The position numbers and the translations under genes are program-made. Positions 25,083 to 34,350 of a DNA stretch of 64,000 bases are shown here, one piece after another. A model generated the notes under the pieces. That model did not search any database. It saw only the letters and a list, made by a program, of their open reading frames with translations, and was not told the DNA's origin. The DNA comes from Nocardia wallacei (GTDB lineage Bacteria; Actinomycetota; Actinomycetes; Mycobacteriales; Mycobacteriaceae): assembly GCF_014466955.1 (NCBI RefSeq), contig NZ_AP023396.1:3596001-3660000 (forward strand). The letters run 5' to 3'. The number at the start of each line of letters is the position of its first letter. Positions within the stretch are counted from its first letter, which is position 1.

Positions 25083-27823
25083 TACTCACCTATCACGGGT
25101 GGAACATTGCGGTAGTTGTCCGGGGCGGTTGCGGTACTGCGGGCATGAACGGTGTCCTCCGGTACGAATCCGATAGTGCCGGAACGTATTTGGCCACCGC
25201 CAGAGCCCGGCGCGGGCTCGTGAGTGTGAGATTCCTCGCCCTCGGCGGTCGCGGCGACTCCGCCGGGCCGAGCCGCGGCTGCACCAGAGGAGGGCTCGTC
25301 CGCGGGGGAAGCGATCCCGCCCGTATCGGACGCAGCATGCCTGCCGGAAGGCGACGCGGCTGCGCCGGACGGTGATGCGGCCGTGCCGGACGGTGATGCG
25401 GCCGTGCCGGACGGTGATGCGGCCGTGCCGGACGGTGATGCGGCCGTGCCGGACGGTGATGCGGCCGTGCCGGACGGTGATGCGGCCGTGCCGGACGGTG
25501 ATGCGGCCGTGCCGGACGGTGATGCGGCTGCGGCGGGCGCGGTCAGGTCCGTGCGGGCAGCCGCCTGCGTGGCGGATGGGGATTCGGCTGCGCCCGAAGG
25601 GATTCCGGCCGCGCTGTGCTCATCGCACCGTGCCTGCTGTGGGGTGATCAGGCCGTCGGTCGAGCTGGCCGTTTCACTCCGAGGGGCGAACGTGCCGGTT
25701 TCCGGTGCATTGGACACGACCGAGACGCTTTGGGTACCGGTCGGGATACCGGAGCCGTCTACGAATGTGGCAGTGTCCACATGAGACGCGTGTTCGCTCG
25801 TGTCCACATGAGACCCGTGTTCGCTCGTGTCCGCAATGGGTCTGTGTTCGCGGGTGTCTGGGTCGGAATCGTGTGCGTCGGTGCTCGCCGCGAAACCGTG
25901 TTCGCTTGTGCCCGTGTCGAACCCGTGTTCACTGCTGTCGGTGGCGGAATGGCGGGGGCCGTCGACCGCAGCAGCCGATTCGGTATCGATGGACTCGGCG
26001 GGTCCGGCATCGTCCTCGGCCCCGGTTTCGCGGTGCTTGTCGAACCGCAGGCCGTAGCGTTCACGGTCGCCCGCGTAGCCGCGTAGACGCGGCATTCGGT
26101 GCATCGAGTCGTCGGCGGTCTGCGCGATCTCCGCCGCGGCCGTGCCGCTGATGGCAGCCCCGCCGGCCGCGGTGTACGGCGTGAGGTCCGGGCTCGCATG
26201 CGGGACGGCCGGGCTCACGAAACCCGGGACCTTCGGCATCGGCGCGTGTGGAACGGGTGGCACGGCAGGCGGATTCGGCATCGGAGCAGGTGGTCCCGGC
26301 TTACCCGGTGGCGAGCCCGGCGCTCCCGGCTGCGGCGACGGCGGAGCATTCGGCACGGGGGCGGAAGGGCCCGAGCCTGGTGCCGGAGCGGGGATGCCCG
26401 GGCCGGGTGCTGGAGCCGGGCCCGGGCCGGGTGCCAGCGGACTCATCGGCGCGCTGGGCCCCGGCGGCAGGGGTGTGTTGGGCAGCGACGGTGGTGCGGC
26501 GGGAACCGGCGGTGCCAGCGGTGGGCTCGGCACGGGCGCCGAGGACAGCGGCCCGGGCGACGCGGGCACCGGCGCGGCGGGCGGGACCGCGGGCGCCGCC
26601 GGTGCGCCGAGAGGTTGCGGCGACGAGTGTGGCGCGGGCGCAGCAGGATTCGGTGACTGGCCCGACGGCCCGGATGTTCCACCCGAACCGCCTGACCCTC
26701 CACCGGTCCCACTACCCGTTCCCGCCCGTTCCGCACCGACGGCTCCTGCGGTACCGGTATGCGAACCGTTCGTGGCGGCAGTGCCGGTCGAGTCGCCGTG
26801 CCCCGGATCGTGCTGCGTCACAACCGGTCCCGGCCCCGCGACCGGCTCCGAAGTTTGTCCCGGACCTGGCCGCGAACCCTCCGGAACAGCATGCTCCACG
26901 GGCTCGGGCTCACCCGTCACCGCCGGCTCGCCATGACTCGGCCCCGGCTTCTCCCCGCCCACGGGCCGTTCGGGCCGCGGCGGCGGAGCATCGTGCCCGC
27001 TGTGGCTCCCGGCCGGCCGCTCGGGCCGGGGCGTGGTCCCGAGGCCACTACCGACCGGACCGAAATGATTCGGCTCGGGCCGCGTACCCTGCGAGCCGAA
27101 CAGTGACGAACTCGCCTCCGGATCCGCGGCCGTACCACCCGAGACACCCGGGACACCACTGAGCAGCGAACCGACGGGCCCGGTGCCGGTGGCGCCGTCG
27201 ACCGGTATCCCGCTTGCGGCGGCCGTCGTCGCGCTGCCGGTGAGCGACCACCCGCTGCCGGAGAGCAGACTGTCGAGGGGTCCCGACGAGGAATCCGCAC
27301 CGGCAAGCGACATCGCGGCGGGAAACGCGGGCAGCCGCGCGTCCTGATCGAGGAACGGCAGCACATACCGCTGCTGCATCACCTGCCGGGCGTCGTCCTG
27401 CGCCTGCTGGGCCGCGCGGGACTGGCCGTCGTAGCCGGTGGGATCCTCGGTCTGGTCGGCCGTCACCGGAACCGGTTTGGGCACATACGCTTTGGCGGTG
27501 AGCGCGGCCGCGGCCGTGTTCGCGACGACCTGCCCGGTCTGCTCGAACAGGTCGGCGAGTTGCCCGGCCCGGGTACCGTAATCGGACAGCGCCTGCACCG
27601 CGGTGTCGGCGGCCACGCCCGTCCACTGCCCGTCGACGGCCGTGCGCACCGCCTGCACCAGCTGACTGGTGGACTCGCGCCACTTGTCGCGCGCCTGCTG
27701 CCAGGTGGTGACGACCTCGGCGGTCTGATCGCTGACGGTCTGGAAGGCGTCGTAGATCTGCTGGTGGGTCAGCGCGTCCACGTTCTCCGGGTTGGTGATT
27801 CCCGGCTGGTCGTATCCGGTCAC
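25082..27823 (-). CDS. PPE-like ESX substrate with long Pro/Ala/Ser-rich and repeat-bearing tail
   Basis: A 913-residue protein. The N-terminal ~180 residues are helical and ESX-substrate-like, with TTWQQARDKWRESTSQLVQA and WTGVAADTAVQALSDYGTR, similar to PPE/WXG100 helical hairpins. Residues about 300-620 are Gly/Pro-rich (GPSAPMSPLAPGPGPAPAPG). Residues about 660-770 carry diverged DTSEHG-type repeats. Residues about 766-820 carry a 7-residue repeat SPSGTAA encoded by the 21-bp DNA repeat. The end is IRSGTIGFVPEDTVHA onward. No catalytic domain is visible. GTG 27823 overlaps the previous stop by 4 bases. Probably secreted or surface-exposed through a type VII system; the long tail may span the cell envelope. 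Export is inferred from the fold and from the coupled espG. Confidence 0.75.
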   Translation of the reverse strand: MTGYDQPGITNPENVDALTHQQIYDAFQTVSDQTAEVVTTWQQARDKWRESTSQLVQAVRTAVDGQWTGVAADTAVQALSDYGTRAGQLADLFEQTGQVVANTAAAALTAKAYVPKPVPVTADQTEDPTGYDGQSRAAQQAQDDARQVMQQRYVLPFLDQDARLPAFPAAMSLAGADSSSGPLDSLLSGSGWSLTGSATTAAASGIPVDGATGTGPVGSLLSGVPGVSGGTAADPEASSSLFGSQGTRPEPNHFGPVGSGLGTTPRPERPAGSHSGHDAPPPRPERPVGGEKPGPSHGEPAVTGEPEPVEHAVPEGSRPGPGQTSEPVAGPGPVVTQHDPGHGDSTGTAATNGSHTGTAGAVGAERAGTGSGTGGGSGGSGGTSGPSGQSPNPAAPAPHSSPQPLGAPAAPAVPPAAPVPASPGPLSSAPVPSPPLAPPVPAAPPSLPNTPLPPGPSAPMSPLAPGPGPAPAPGPGIPAPAPGSGPSAPVPNAPPSPQPGAPGSPPGKPGPPAPMPNPPAVPPVPHAPMPKVPGFVSPAVPHASPDLTPYTAAGGAAISGTAAAEIAQTADDSMHRMPRLRGYAGDRERYGLRFDKHRETGAEDDAGPAESIDTESAAAVDGPRHSATDSSEHGFDTGTSEHGFAASTDAHDSDPDTREHRPIADTSEHGSHVDTSEHASHVDTATFVDGSGIPTGTQSVSVVSNAPETGTFAPRSETASSTDGLITPQQARCDEHSAAGIPSGAAESPSATQAAARTDLTAPAAAASPSGTAASPSGTAASPSGTAASPSGTAASPSGTAASPSGTAASPSGTAASPSGAAASPSGRHAASDTGGIASPADEPSSGAAAARPGGVAATAEGEESHTHEPAPGSGGGQIRSGTIGFVPEDTVHARSTATAPDNYRNVPPVIGE
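25381..25527. repeat. Seven identical 21-bp tandem repeats inside the PPE-like gene
   Basis: Seven perfect copies of a unit beginning CCGTGCCGGACGG run from 25381 to 25527, with diverged copies at both edges (25360-25380 and after 25527). On the minus strand each unit encodes one heptad SPSGTAA. The absence of any mismatch among seven copies indicates recent expansion or ongoing homogenisation. Changes in copy number would keep the reading frame. Confidence 0.95.
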
Positions 27824-28242
27824 TGCGCGCCCCCGGCCGTCGGTCCCGGCGTGATCGCGCGGAATCTCGCGGCGAACTCGCTGTCGGTCTGCTGTAGTCG
27901 TTCGCGGATGGTGCGGAACAGGCTCTGTACCTCGTCGGCGACCTGCCAGTGCCCCTCGAGCGCGTCGTAGGCGCTGGTCTCGCCGCCGGCGCCCTTCCCC
28001 CGGAACCGGCCCACGAGAGTCTTGGCGGAGGTGAGGATGTCGGATCGCTCGCCCAGACCCCACGACTCGTGCTGGTTGACCCGCTGTACCAGCTGCTGGA
28101 TGGCGCGGATCTCGGTCTTGCGCTGCTCCATCGCCTGATCGAGCGCCACGAACGCCTGCGGGTCCACCCGTAGCGAAACCGCACCCGTCCTGGCCTGTTC
28201 GATCAGCGGGCCGAAGACCTCGTGACCGCTGTCATCTACCAT
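27820..28242 (-). CDS. Small helical protein, first gene of the ESX-type operon
   Basis: A 140-residue, all-helical, cytoplasmic-looking protein. Notable segments are FVALDQAMEQRKTEIRAIQQ, NQHESWGLGERSDILTSAKT and VADEVQSLFRTIRERLQQTD. I do not recognise a named family, but its length, helical hairpin and position before a PPE-like gene and espG suggest a PE-like or WXG100-like partner of the PPE-like protein. ATG 28242 with GGGGG upstream is preferred to GTG 28362, which adds a low-complexity Ala/Ser stretch. Stop overlaps the next gene's GTG by 4 bases. Confidence 0.7.
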   Translation of the reverse strand: MVDDSGHEVFGPLIEQARTGAVSLRVDPQAFVALDQAMEQRKTEIRAIQQLVQRVNQHESWGLGERSDILTSAKTLVGRFRGKGAGGETSAYDALEGHWQVADEVQSLFRTIRERLQQTDSEFAARFRAITPGPTAGGAQ

Positions 28243-28389
28243 GCTGCCCCCGTACGACTGCGTGCGTGCCTGTGCTGAATTCGACGCAGCCGCACTCGCT
28301 TCGGTTCCCTCGATCTCGGCTGCGGCGTTCGGACCGGCCGTCCGGTGGGGCGATTGTGCCACACCCGGCCGGGCGCGGACAGTGGATCG

Positions 28390-29799
28390 CTAGGTGGCGC
28401 GGCTGACCGAGGACATGTGGAAGTCGGGAATCCGCAACGGCGGCATGGCCGTTCGAGTGAACCAGTCCTTCCATTCGCGGGGCAGGGTGACCTCGGTCGC
28501 GCCCGCCTCGCCGACCCGGCGCAGCAGATCCAGCGGGCTCTCGTTGAAGCGGAAGTTGTTGACCGCCGCGGTGACCTCGCCGTTCTCCACCAGGTACACC
28601 CCGTCCCGGGTGATGCCGGTGAGCAGCAGCGTCGCCGGATCCACCTCGCGGATGTACCACAGGCAGGTGAGCAGCAGCCCGCGCTCGGTGCGCGCGATCA
28701 TCTCCGCCAGCGATGCGCCGGAACCGCCTGTCATGAGCAGGTTCTCGCCGGGCACCGTGACCGCGGCGTCGAATTCCGCGGCGGTGGCGCGCGGGTAGAC
28801 CAGCGATTCGACGACTCCCTCGCGCACCCAGTCGGCACGGTGCGCGGTGAGGCCGTTGTCGAACACCGACATCGTCTCCGAGGACGCCGCGGTCGCGACG
28901 AACGGCCGATACTCCAGCCCCGCGGCGGCCGGGTCCGAGTACAGCGTGAGCGGAATGTCGGTGAGCCGCTCGCCGATGCGGGTGCCGCCCGCGCGGGCGA
29001 ACGCGGTGTGCCCCTCGTGGGCGCCGCGGCCCTCCATCGACCACATCAGGTAGATCATCAGATCGGCCACCGCGGACGGCGGCAGCAGCGTCTCGTAGCG
29101 CCCGGCGGGCAATTCCACGCGGCGCCCGGACCAGTCGAGGCGGCGCGCCAGCTCGGCCAGCAGCGCGGGCACGTCGACATCGGTGAAATCGGCGGTGCCG
29201 GTGCCGACCCACGCGCTCGCCAGGTCCGCGCCGTCACCGCGCTTGGCGTTGATCTCCACCGAACCGGTCGGCTGCACCCAGCGGCGGCGCACGCCGGTGG
29301 AGGTGCCGAGCCAGGTCGAATGCAGCTGGTGGTGGGCGAAACCGTAGAGCCGGTCGGTCCCGTCGAATCCGGCGGCGAGGTCGCGGGCGAGCGGCTCGAA
29401 GACCTCGATGCCGGTGGTCGCGGGGGCGCCGGTCCACGGCAGGTCGCGGTCCGCCGCGGGGGCGAGGGTGCCGGGATCGAGCAGCGGCACGGCGTCCGCG
29501 GCGGGTTCGGCGGTGCGCGCGGCCTCTTCGCTCGCGCGCACCACGCCCTCGATGTCGGCGGGATCGACGCTGGTGGAGGCGACGCTGCCGACCCGTGCGG
29601 ACCGAGGCCCGTCGCGGTAGATCGACACGACCGCCCAGTCTCGCGACACCGAGGATCCGTTGGTGGTCATGGAGTTTCCGGCCCACCGCAGCGACGTGTC
29701 GTAGGCGTCGGTGACCAGGACGATCGTCTCGTCGGCGCGGGCGGCCCGCAGTGCGCGGTCGACGACCTCGGCCGCGGGGATGACATCGGCTGCGCTCAC
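28390..29799 (-). CDS. tldE: TldE/PmbA-like metalloprotease homologue (non-catalytic partner type)
   Basis: A 469-residue member of the TldD/PmbA family. It has VEINAKRGDGADLASAWVG, the mid-domain PAGRYETLLPPSAVADLM, and the C-terminal GITRDGVYLVENGEVTAAVN and NNFRFNESPLDLL. It lacks the HExxxH zinc motif, as TldE does. In E. coli, TldD and TldE form a heterodimer that degrades unfolded peptides and processes peptides such as microcin B17. It is immediately downstream of the tldD homologue. GTG 29799 is used; no strong ribosome site decides it. Confidence 0.88.
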   Translation of the reverse strand: MSAADVIPAAEVVDRALRAARADETIVLVTDAYDTSLRWAGNSMTTNGSSVSRDWAVVSIYRDGPRSARVGSVASTSVDPADIEGVVRASEEAARTAEPAADAVPLLDPGTLAPAADRDLPWTGAPATTGIEVFEPLARDLAAGFDGTDRLYGFAHHQLHSTWLGTSTGVRRRWVQPTGSVEINAKRGDGADLASAWVGTGTADFTDVDVPALLAELARRLDWSGRRVELPAGRYETLLPPSAVADLMIYLMWSMEGRGAHEGHTAFARAGGTRIGERLTDIPLTLYSDPAAAGLEYRPFVATAASSETMSVFDNGLTAHRADWVREGVVESLVYPRATAAEFDAAVTVPGENLLMTGGSGASLAEMIARTERGLLLTCLWYIREVDPATLLLTGITRDGVYLVENGEVTAAVNNFRFNESPLDLLRRVGEAGATEVTLPREWKDWFTRTAMPPLRIPDFHMSSVSRAT

Positions 29800-29860
29800 G
29801 GCAATACCTCGGGTGCGGTCGGCGGTGCGGGCTGATTCATCGGGTCCTGCGCGCGGCCGC

Positions 29861-31399
29861 TCACGACTGCCCGGCCTCGGAGCGGGTGTTGAGCACGTTC
29901 ACCCCGCGCACCAGCACCGAGGGGCAGCCGTGGCTGACCGCCGCCACCTGACCGGGCTGGGCCTTGCCGCAGTTGAACGCACCGCCGAGCACCCAGGTCG
30001 ACGGTCCGCCGACGGCTTCCATCGCGCCCCAGAACTCGGTGGTGGTGGCCTGGTAGGCGACGTCGCGCAGCTGGCCCGTCACTTCGCCGTCGCGGATGCG
30101 GAAGAACCGCTGTCCGGTGAACTGGAAGTTGTAGCGCTGCATATCGATCGACCACGACTTGTCGCCGACGATGTAGATGCCGTCCTCGACGCGGGAGATG
30201 AGGTCCGCGGTCGTGGTGTCGCGCGCCGGGTCCGGCTGCAGCGAGACGTTCGCCATCCGCTGGATAGGCACGTGGTGCGGCGAGTCGGCGTAGGAACAGC
30301 CGTTGGAGCGGTCCAGGCCCAGGCGCGGGGCGAACGCCCGGTCGAGCTGGTAGCCGACCAGGATGCCGTCGCGCACGAGATCCCAGCGCTGGCCCGCGAC
30401 GCCCTCGTCGTCGTAGCCGACCGTCGCCAGCCCGTACTCCTGGGTGCGGTCGCCGGTGACGTGCATGATCGGGGTGCCGTAGCGCAGGGTGCCGAGCTGG
30501 TCGGGGGTGGCGAACGAGGTTCCGGCGTAGGCGGATTCGTAGCCGATGGCGCGGTCGTACTCGGTGGCGTGGCCGATCGACTCGTGAATGGTCAGCCACA
30601 GGTTGGTGGGGTCGATGACCAGGTCGGTCGGGCCCGCGACGACGCTGGGCGCCTTCACCTTCTCGGCCAGCCACTCCGGGATCCGCGCGAGTTCACCCTG
30701 CCAGTCCCAGACGCCGTCGCCGCCGGTGACGTACTCCCAGCCGCGCCCGGCGGGGGCGGCGAGGGTGCGCATCGTCTCGAAGACGCCCGCGGCCGGGTCG
30801 ACGGTGATCGCCTCCAGGTGTGGATGCAGCCGCACCCGTTGCTGGGTGATCGCCGAGCCCGCGCTGTCGGCGTAGTAGGTCTGCTCCTTGACCTGCAGCA
30901 CGGCCGCGGTGACGTGGTCGACGCCGTCGGCGGCCGCGAGCCGCTCCGAATAGTCCTGCAGCAGTGCCACTTTCTCCGGGGTCGGCACCGCGAACGGGTC
31001 GATCTCGTAGGACGAGACCCAGGTCGCGTCGCGGTACACCGGTTCGGGCGCGAGTTCGACGCGTTCGCGGTTGAGCGCCCGCAGCGTGGTCGCGACCGTC
31101 ACCGCGCGGCGCGCCACCTCGGCGGCGGTCGCGGGGGACAGGTCGGCGTGGGAGGCGAACCCCCAGGTGCCGTCGACGACGACGCGCACCGCGAAACCGA
31201 GATCGGTGGAGTTGCCGACGGCTTCGACCCGGCCGTCGCGCAACCGGATCGACTGCGTCACCAGCCGATGCACGCGCAGGTCGGCGTGCGTGGCGCCGGC
31301 GGCGCGGGCCGCGGTCAGCGCCGCGTCGGCCAGCGCGGCCAGCGGGAGGGCGCGGAACTCCTCGTCCACCACCCGGGGTGCGATACTCACCCCGGACAC
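29861..31399 (-). CDS. tldD: TldD-like zinc metalloprotease
   Basis: A 512-residue TldD homologue with the zinc-binding HESIGH at about residue 272 (NLWLTIHESIGHATEYDRAI). The second half contains TVGYDDEGVAGQRWDLVRDG and, near the C-terminus, WVLGGAFNCGKAQPGQVAAV followed by SHGCP. It should be the catalytic half of the TldD/TldE heterodimer, with substrate threaded through the dimer interior. GTG 31399 is chosen; GTG 31390 is equally possible. The pair is separated from its neighbours by divergent TetR and the ESX-type operon. No peptide-toxin precursor was found near. Confidence 0.92.
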   Translation of the reverse strand: MSGVSIAPRVVDEEFRALPLAALADAALTAARAAGATHADLRVHRLVTQSIRLRDGRVEAVGNSTDLGFAVRVVVDGTWGFASHADLSPATAAEVARRAVTVATTLRALNRERVELAPEPVYRDATWVSSYEIDPFAVPTPEKVALLQDYSERLAAADGVDHVTAAVLQVKEQTYYADSAGSAITQQRVRLHPHLEAITVDPAAGVFETMRTLAAPAGRGWEYVTGGDGVWDWQGELARIPEWLAEKVKAPSVVAGPTDLVIDPTNLWLTIHESIGHATEYDRAIGYESAYAGTSFATPDQLGTLRYGTPIMHVTGDRTQEYGLATVGYDDEGVAGQRWDLVRDGILVGYQLDRAFAPRLGLDRSNGCSYADSPHHVPIQRMANVSLQPDPARDTTTADLISRVEDGIYIVGDKSWSIDMQRYNFQFTGQRFFRIRDGEVTGQLRDVAYQATTTEFWGAMEAVGGPSTWVLGGAFNCGKAQPGQVAAVSHGCPSVLVRGVNVLNTRSEAGQS

Positions 31400-31586
31400 G
31401 CTAATCGGTTGCCGACCGGTCGTTCAACCGCCGCGGTCGCCCCGCCGGGGTGCCCGGCGCGACACGCCGTGCAACCCTGCATCGAGTGCAAACACGCACG
31501 AAATGCGAGGTGGCACAGGGTGAAGCGCACGCGCCGACGCGCAGCTTGCCGGGTGTTTCGTGATCTATGCCGTACCGTGTGCCCGC

Positions 31587-32267
31587 GTGCCGCCATCCGC
31601 ACTCCGTGACCGCAAGCGGGAACGCACCCGCCGTGCCCTTCTCGAGGCCGCCGTCGACCTGTTCGAAACCCGTGGCTACGAGGCGACCACCGTCGCCGAT
31701 ATCGCCGCGACGGCCGAGGTGGGTACGAGAACCTTCTTCAACTACTTCGAGAGCAAGGAGGAGTTGCTCTTCCCGGAGCCCGACGAACGCGTGCGCGCCG
31801 CCGTGCACGCGATCGCCACCCGGCGCCCGGACGAACGCCCCGTCGAGGTGTTGTTACGGGCCTTACGCGCGGCCGGGGACAACCCCGGCGACCATCTGGG
31901 CGACGACCTCGCCGCCCGCATTTCGGTTCTGCGCGCGCAGGTTTCGCGCACGGTGCCCGCGGTCAGCGGCCGCGCCGCGCACGCCCAGCTCGCCGCGCAG
32001 CAGGAGATCGCCCGGCAGCTGCGGGCCGCGTTCCCCGAAGAACTCGACGAGGTCGGGGCCGCCGCGCTGGTGGGCGCCGTCGTCGGGGCCGTGTCCGGGG
32101 CGCTGACCGTGCTGTTCTCCGGTCGCCACGCCCTCGAGGACGGCGAGCGCCTGCACCGCAAGATCCGCGAGACAACCTCGAAGGTGCTGGCGCCGTGGCT
32201 GGCCGAGCCCGCGCCCGCCGCCGAGAGCCGCTCGATCCGGCACATGATGGCCGAGGCGCGCTGCTGA
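31587..32267 (+). CDS. TetR-family transcriptional regulator
   Basis: A 226-residue TetR protein. The HTH covers about residues 10-60: RKRERTRRALLEAAVDLFET, ATTVADIAATAEVGTRTFFN, YFESKEELLF. The C-terminal ligand domain is helical and Ala-rich (VGAAALVGAVVGAVSGALTV). GTG 31587 starts just before the basic stretch. Divergent from tldD with about 190 bp between, and convergent with the TSUP gene. The ligand is unknown. Confidence 0.88.
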   Translation: MPPSALRDRKRERTRRALLEAAVDLFETRGYEATTVADIAATAEVGTRTFFNYFESKEELLFPEPDERVRAAVHAIATRRPDERPVEVLLRALRAAGDNPGDHLGDDLAARISVLRAQVSRTVPAVSGRAAHAQLAAQQEIARQLRAAFPEELDEVGAAALVGAVVGAVSGALTVLFSGRHALEDGERLHRKIRETTSKVLAPWLAEPAPAAESRSIRHMMAEARC

Positions 32268-32283
32268 CCCGCCCGCGCGGGTC
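32266..32283. terminator. Short hairpin between convergent tetR and TSUP genes
   Basis: GACCCGC and GCGGGTC pair across CCGC. It starts in the tetR stop and ends at the base before the TSUP stop, so it could end transcription from both sides. Confidence 0.4.
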
Positions 32284-33063
32284 TCAGCCGAACTGCTGCC
32301 AGCCCAGGCGGATCACCATCCCGGCCACCACCACCAGCAGCACGACCCGGACGAACCCCGCGCCGCGGGCGAGCGCCATGCGCGAGCCGACCACCGCCCC
32401 GGCGATATTGGCCGCCGCCATCGCCAGGCCCAGCGTCCAGAGCACATGCCCGGTGGCGCCGAGGAAGATCAGCGAGCCGAGATTGGATCCGCAGTTGATC
32501 ACCTTCGCCATCGCCGCCGCGCGGACGAACTCGGTGCCCAGCAGGGTGGCGAAGGTGATGATGAGGAAGGTCCCGGTGCCCGGTCCGAGCAGCCCGTCGT
32601 AGCAGCCGATCAGACCGGCCGCGAGGGCGACGACCAGAATCGTCTTGCGCCGGGTGGGCGGATCGGTGGCCATGGTGACGCCGATCGAGGGCCGCGCGGT
32701 GACGAACGCCGCGACGGCGATCAGCACCGCCATCACGATCGGGATGAAGTAGTCGCGGTCGATCAGCGCCACCGCCGCGGAACCGGCCGCCGCCGCCGTC
32801 GCGGCGATCAGCGCGCCCGGCAGCAGCAGCCGCCAGCGCATCGGCACCTTGCGCGCGAAGGTCACCACTGCGGCGGTGGTGCCGGAGAACGCGGCGATCT
32901 TGTTGGTGCCCAAGGCGGTCTGCGGTGCGATGGCCGGAGCGACCAGGAACAGCGTCGGCAGAATGATCAGACCGCCGCCGCCGACCACGGCATCCACCCA
33001 GCCCGCCGCCGCGGCCGTCGGCAGCAATACCGCCCAGTCTGCGAAATCCACCGGCCGAGACAA
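32284..33063 (-). CDS. TSUP-family (TauE/SafE) membrane transporter
   Basis: A 259-residue membrane protein with about eight hydrophobic helices. The two TSUP signature halves are visible: AAAGWVDAVVGGGGLIILPT with LGTNKIAAFSGTTAAV near the N-terminus and CYDGLLGPGTGTFLIITF in the second half. Family members export sulfite, sulfoacetate or related organosulfur anions. The start is uncertain: TTG 33063 is the first in frame and GTG 33051 (VDFADW) is an alternative. Divergent from the histidine kinase by about 50 bp, so both promoters share that gap. Confidence 0.9.
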   Translation of the reverse strand: MSRPVDFADWAVLLPTAAAAGWVDAVVGGGGLIILPTLFLVAPAIAPQTALGTNKIAAFSGTTAAVVTFARKVPMRWRLLLPGALIAATAAAAGSAAVALIDRDYFIPIVMAVLIAVAAFVTARPSIGVTMATDPPTRRKTILVVALAAGLIGCYDGLLGPGTGTFLIITFATLLGTEFVRAAAMAKVINCGSNLGSLIFLGATGHVLWTLGLAMAAANIAGAVVGSRMALARGAGFVRVVLLVVVAGMVIRLGWQQFG

Positions 33064-33113
33064 CCAGACGTCGGATGATCCGGCAAATCAGTGTGGGCAC
33101 TTAGGCTGAGCGG

Positions 33114-34322
33114 GTGCGTCGATTCAGTCTGTGGCTGCGCGGGAAGCCGATGGTGGCCGACTCGATGCTCGCCCTCGCCCTGCTACTGCTCGATCTGGCG
33201 GTCATCCGCGACAAGGAACATCTCCCCCTGCACCTCGCACTGGCCGTGCTGGTGCCGCTGCCGGTGGTGTGGCGCCGGGCGTACCCGCGCGGCAGCGCCG
33301 CCGCCCTGCTCGGGCTGGCGATCGGCACCACCGTGGTCAGTCATGTGACCGGCGCGGACCTGGCGCCGCCGGCGCTGCTCGCGGTCGGCATCATGCTGTA
33401 CACGCTGGTCGCCTACGTCGGCCGCCGGGAAGGACTGCTCTATCTGGCCGCGCTGGCCGTCGACGGCACGCTGTCGATCACGGTGCTGCACCAGACGGTC
33501 TGGGTCACAGCCGGATTCCTGGTCATGTTCTACGCGCTGTGCTGGACGCTGGCCGAATTCCTCGGCGCCCGCCACGCCTACGACCGGGAGGTGGCCGCGC
33601 GCCTCGCCGTCGCCGACTACGACCGGGACCGCAGCGCGCACGAGGCCGTCTCCATCGAACGCACCCGCATCGCCCGCGAACTGCACGACGTCGTCGCGCA
33701 CGCGGTGAGCGTGATCATCGTGCAGGCCGACGGCGCCAAGTACGCGCTGCGCCGCGACCCCGATGCCGCCGAACAGGCGCTGAGCACCATCGCCGCCACC
33801 GGCCGCGACGCCCTGCGCGAACTACGCCGCACCGTCGCGCTGCTGCGCACCGAGCACGCCCCCGAGCAACTGCCGCAGCACGGCACCGCGGGGCTGGCCA
33901 AGGTGGTGGGCATGATGCGCAGCGCGGGGCTGGCGGTGGAGTTGGAGTTGACCGGCGAACTCGACGACGTCGCGCCGGAGGTGAGTCTCGGAGTCCACCG
34001 CATCGTCCAGGAGTCGCTGACCAACACCTTCCGCCACGCCGGGCCCGACCCGAAGGCCTGGGTCCGGGTGCGCCGCCGCGACGACGACGTCCTGGTCGAG
34101 GTCGACGATCTCGGTCACGCCGCCGAGGCCGCCGCTGCCACCGGCGCCGCCCGCACCGCCGATCCCGCTGTCCGCGCGGCATTGACCGGCAGCGGCCTCG
34201 GCCTGGTCGGCATGCGGGAGCGGGTGGCGGTTCTCGGCGGCACCTTGGAGGCGGGCCGCCGCGCCTCGGGCGGCTGGCGCGTGCGGGCCACCATTCCGCT
34301 CGAACGCGAGCCGATGGAGTAG
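33114..34322 (+). CDS. NarL-type sensor histidine kinase
   Basis: A 402-residue kinase. About five or six N-terminal hydrophobic helices (roughly 15-150) include LALALLLLDLAVI and PALLAVGIMLYTLVAYVG. The HisKA_3 phosphoacceptor is His191 in RIARELHDVVAHAVSVI. The ATP-binding domain shows VHRIVQESLTNTFRHAG (N box) and GSGLGLVGMRERV (G box). Little of the sensor is outside the membrane, suggesting it detects membrane or cell-wall stress. TAGGCT lies 6 bases before GTG 33114, so the mRNA may be leaderless. The response regulator follows 28 bases later. Confidence 0.93.
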   Translation: MRRFSLWLRGKPMVADSMLALALLLLDLAVIRDKEHLPLHLALAVLVPLPVVWRRAYPRGSAAALLGLAIGTTVVSHVTGADLAPPALLAVGIMLYTLVAYVGRREGLLYLAALAVDGTLSITVLHQTVWVTAGFLVMFYALCWTLAEFLGARHAYDREVAARLAVADYDRDRSAHEAVSIERTRIARELHDVVAHAVSVIIVQADGAKYALRRDPDAAEQALSTIAATGRDALRELRRTVALLRTEHAPEQLPQHGTAGLAKVVGMMRSAGLAVELELTGELDDVAPEVSLGVHRIVQESLTNTFRHAGPDPKAWVRVRRRDDDVLVEVDDLGHAAEAAAATGAARTADPAVRAALTGSGLGLVGMRERVAVLGGTLEAGRRASGGWRVRATIPLEREPME

Positions 34323-34350
34323 GCCGCGCGGTGGCGGATAGATTGGGGGC

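Noticed and set aside
25372..25647. Plus-strand frame with repeated MRPCRTV
   Set aside because: It is antisense to the SPSGTAA repeats of the PPE-like gene and has no other gene character.
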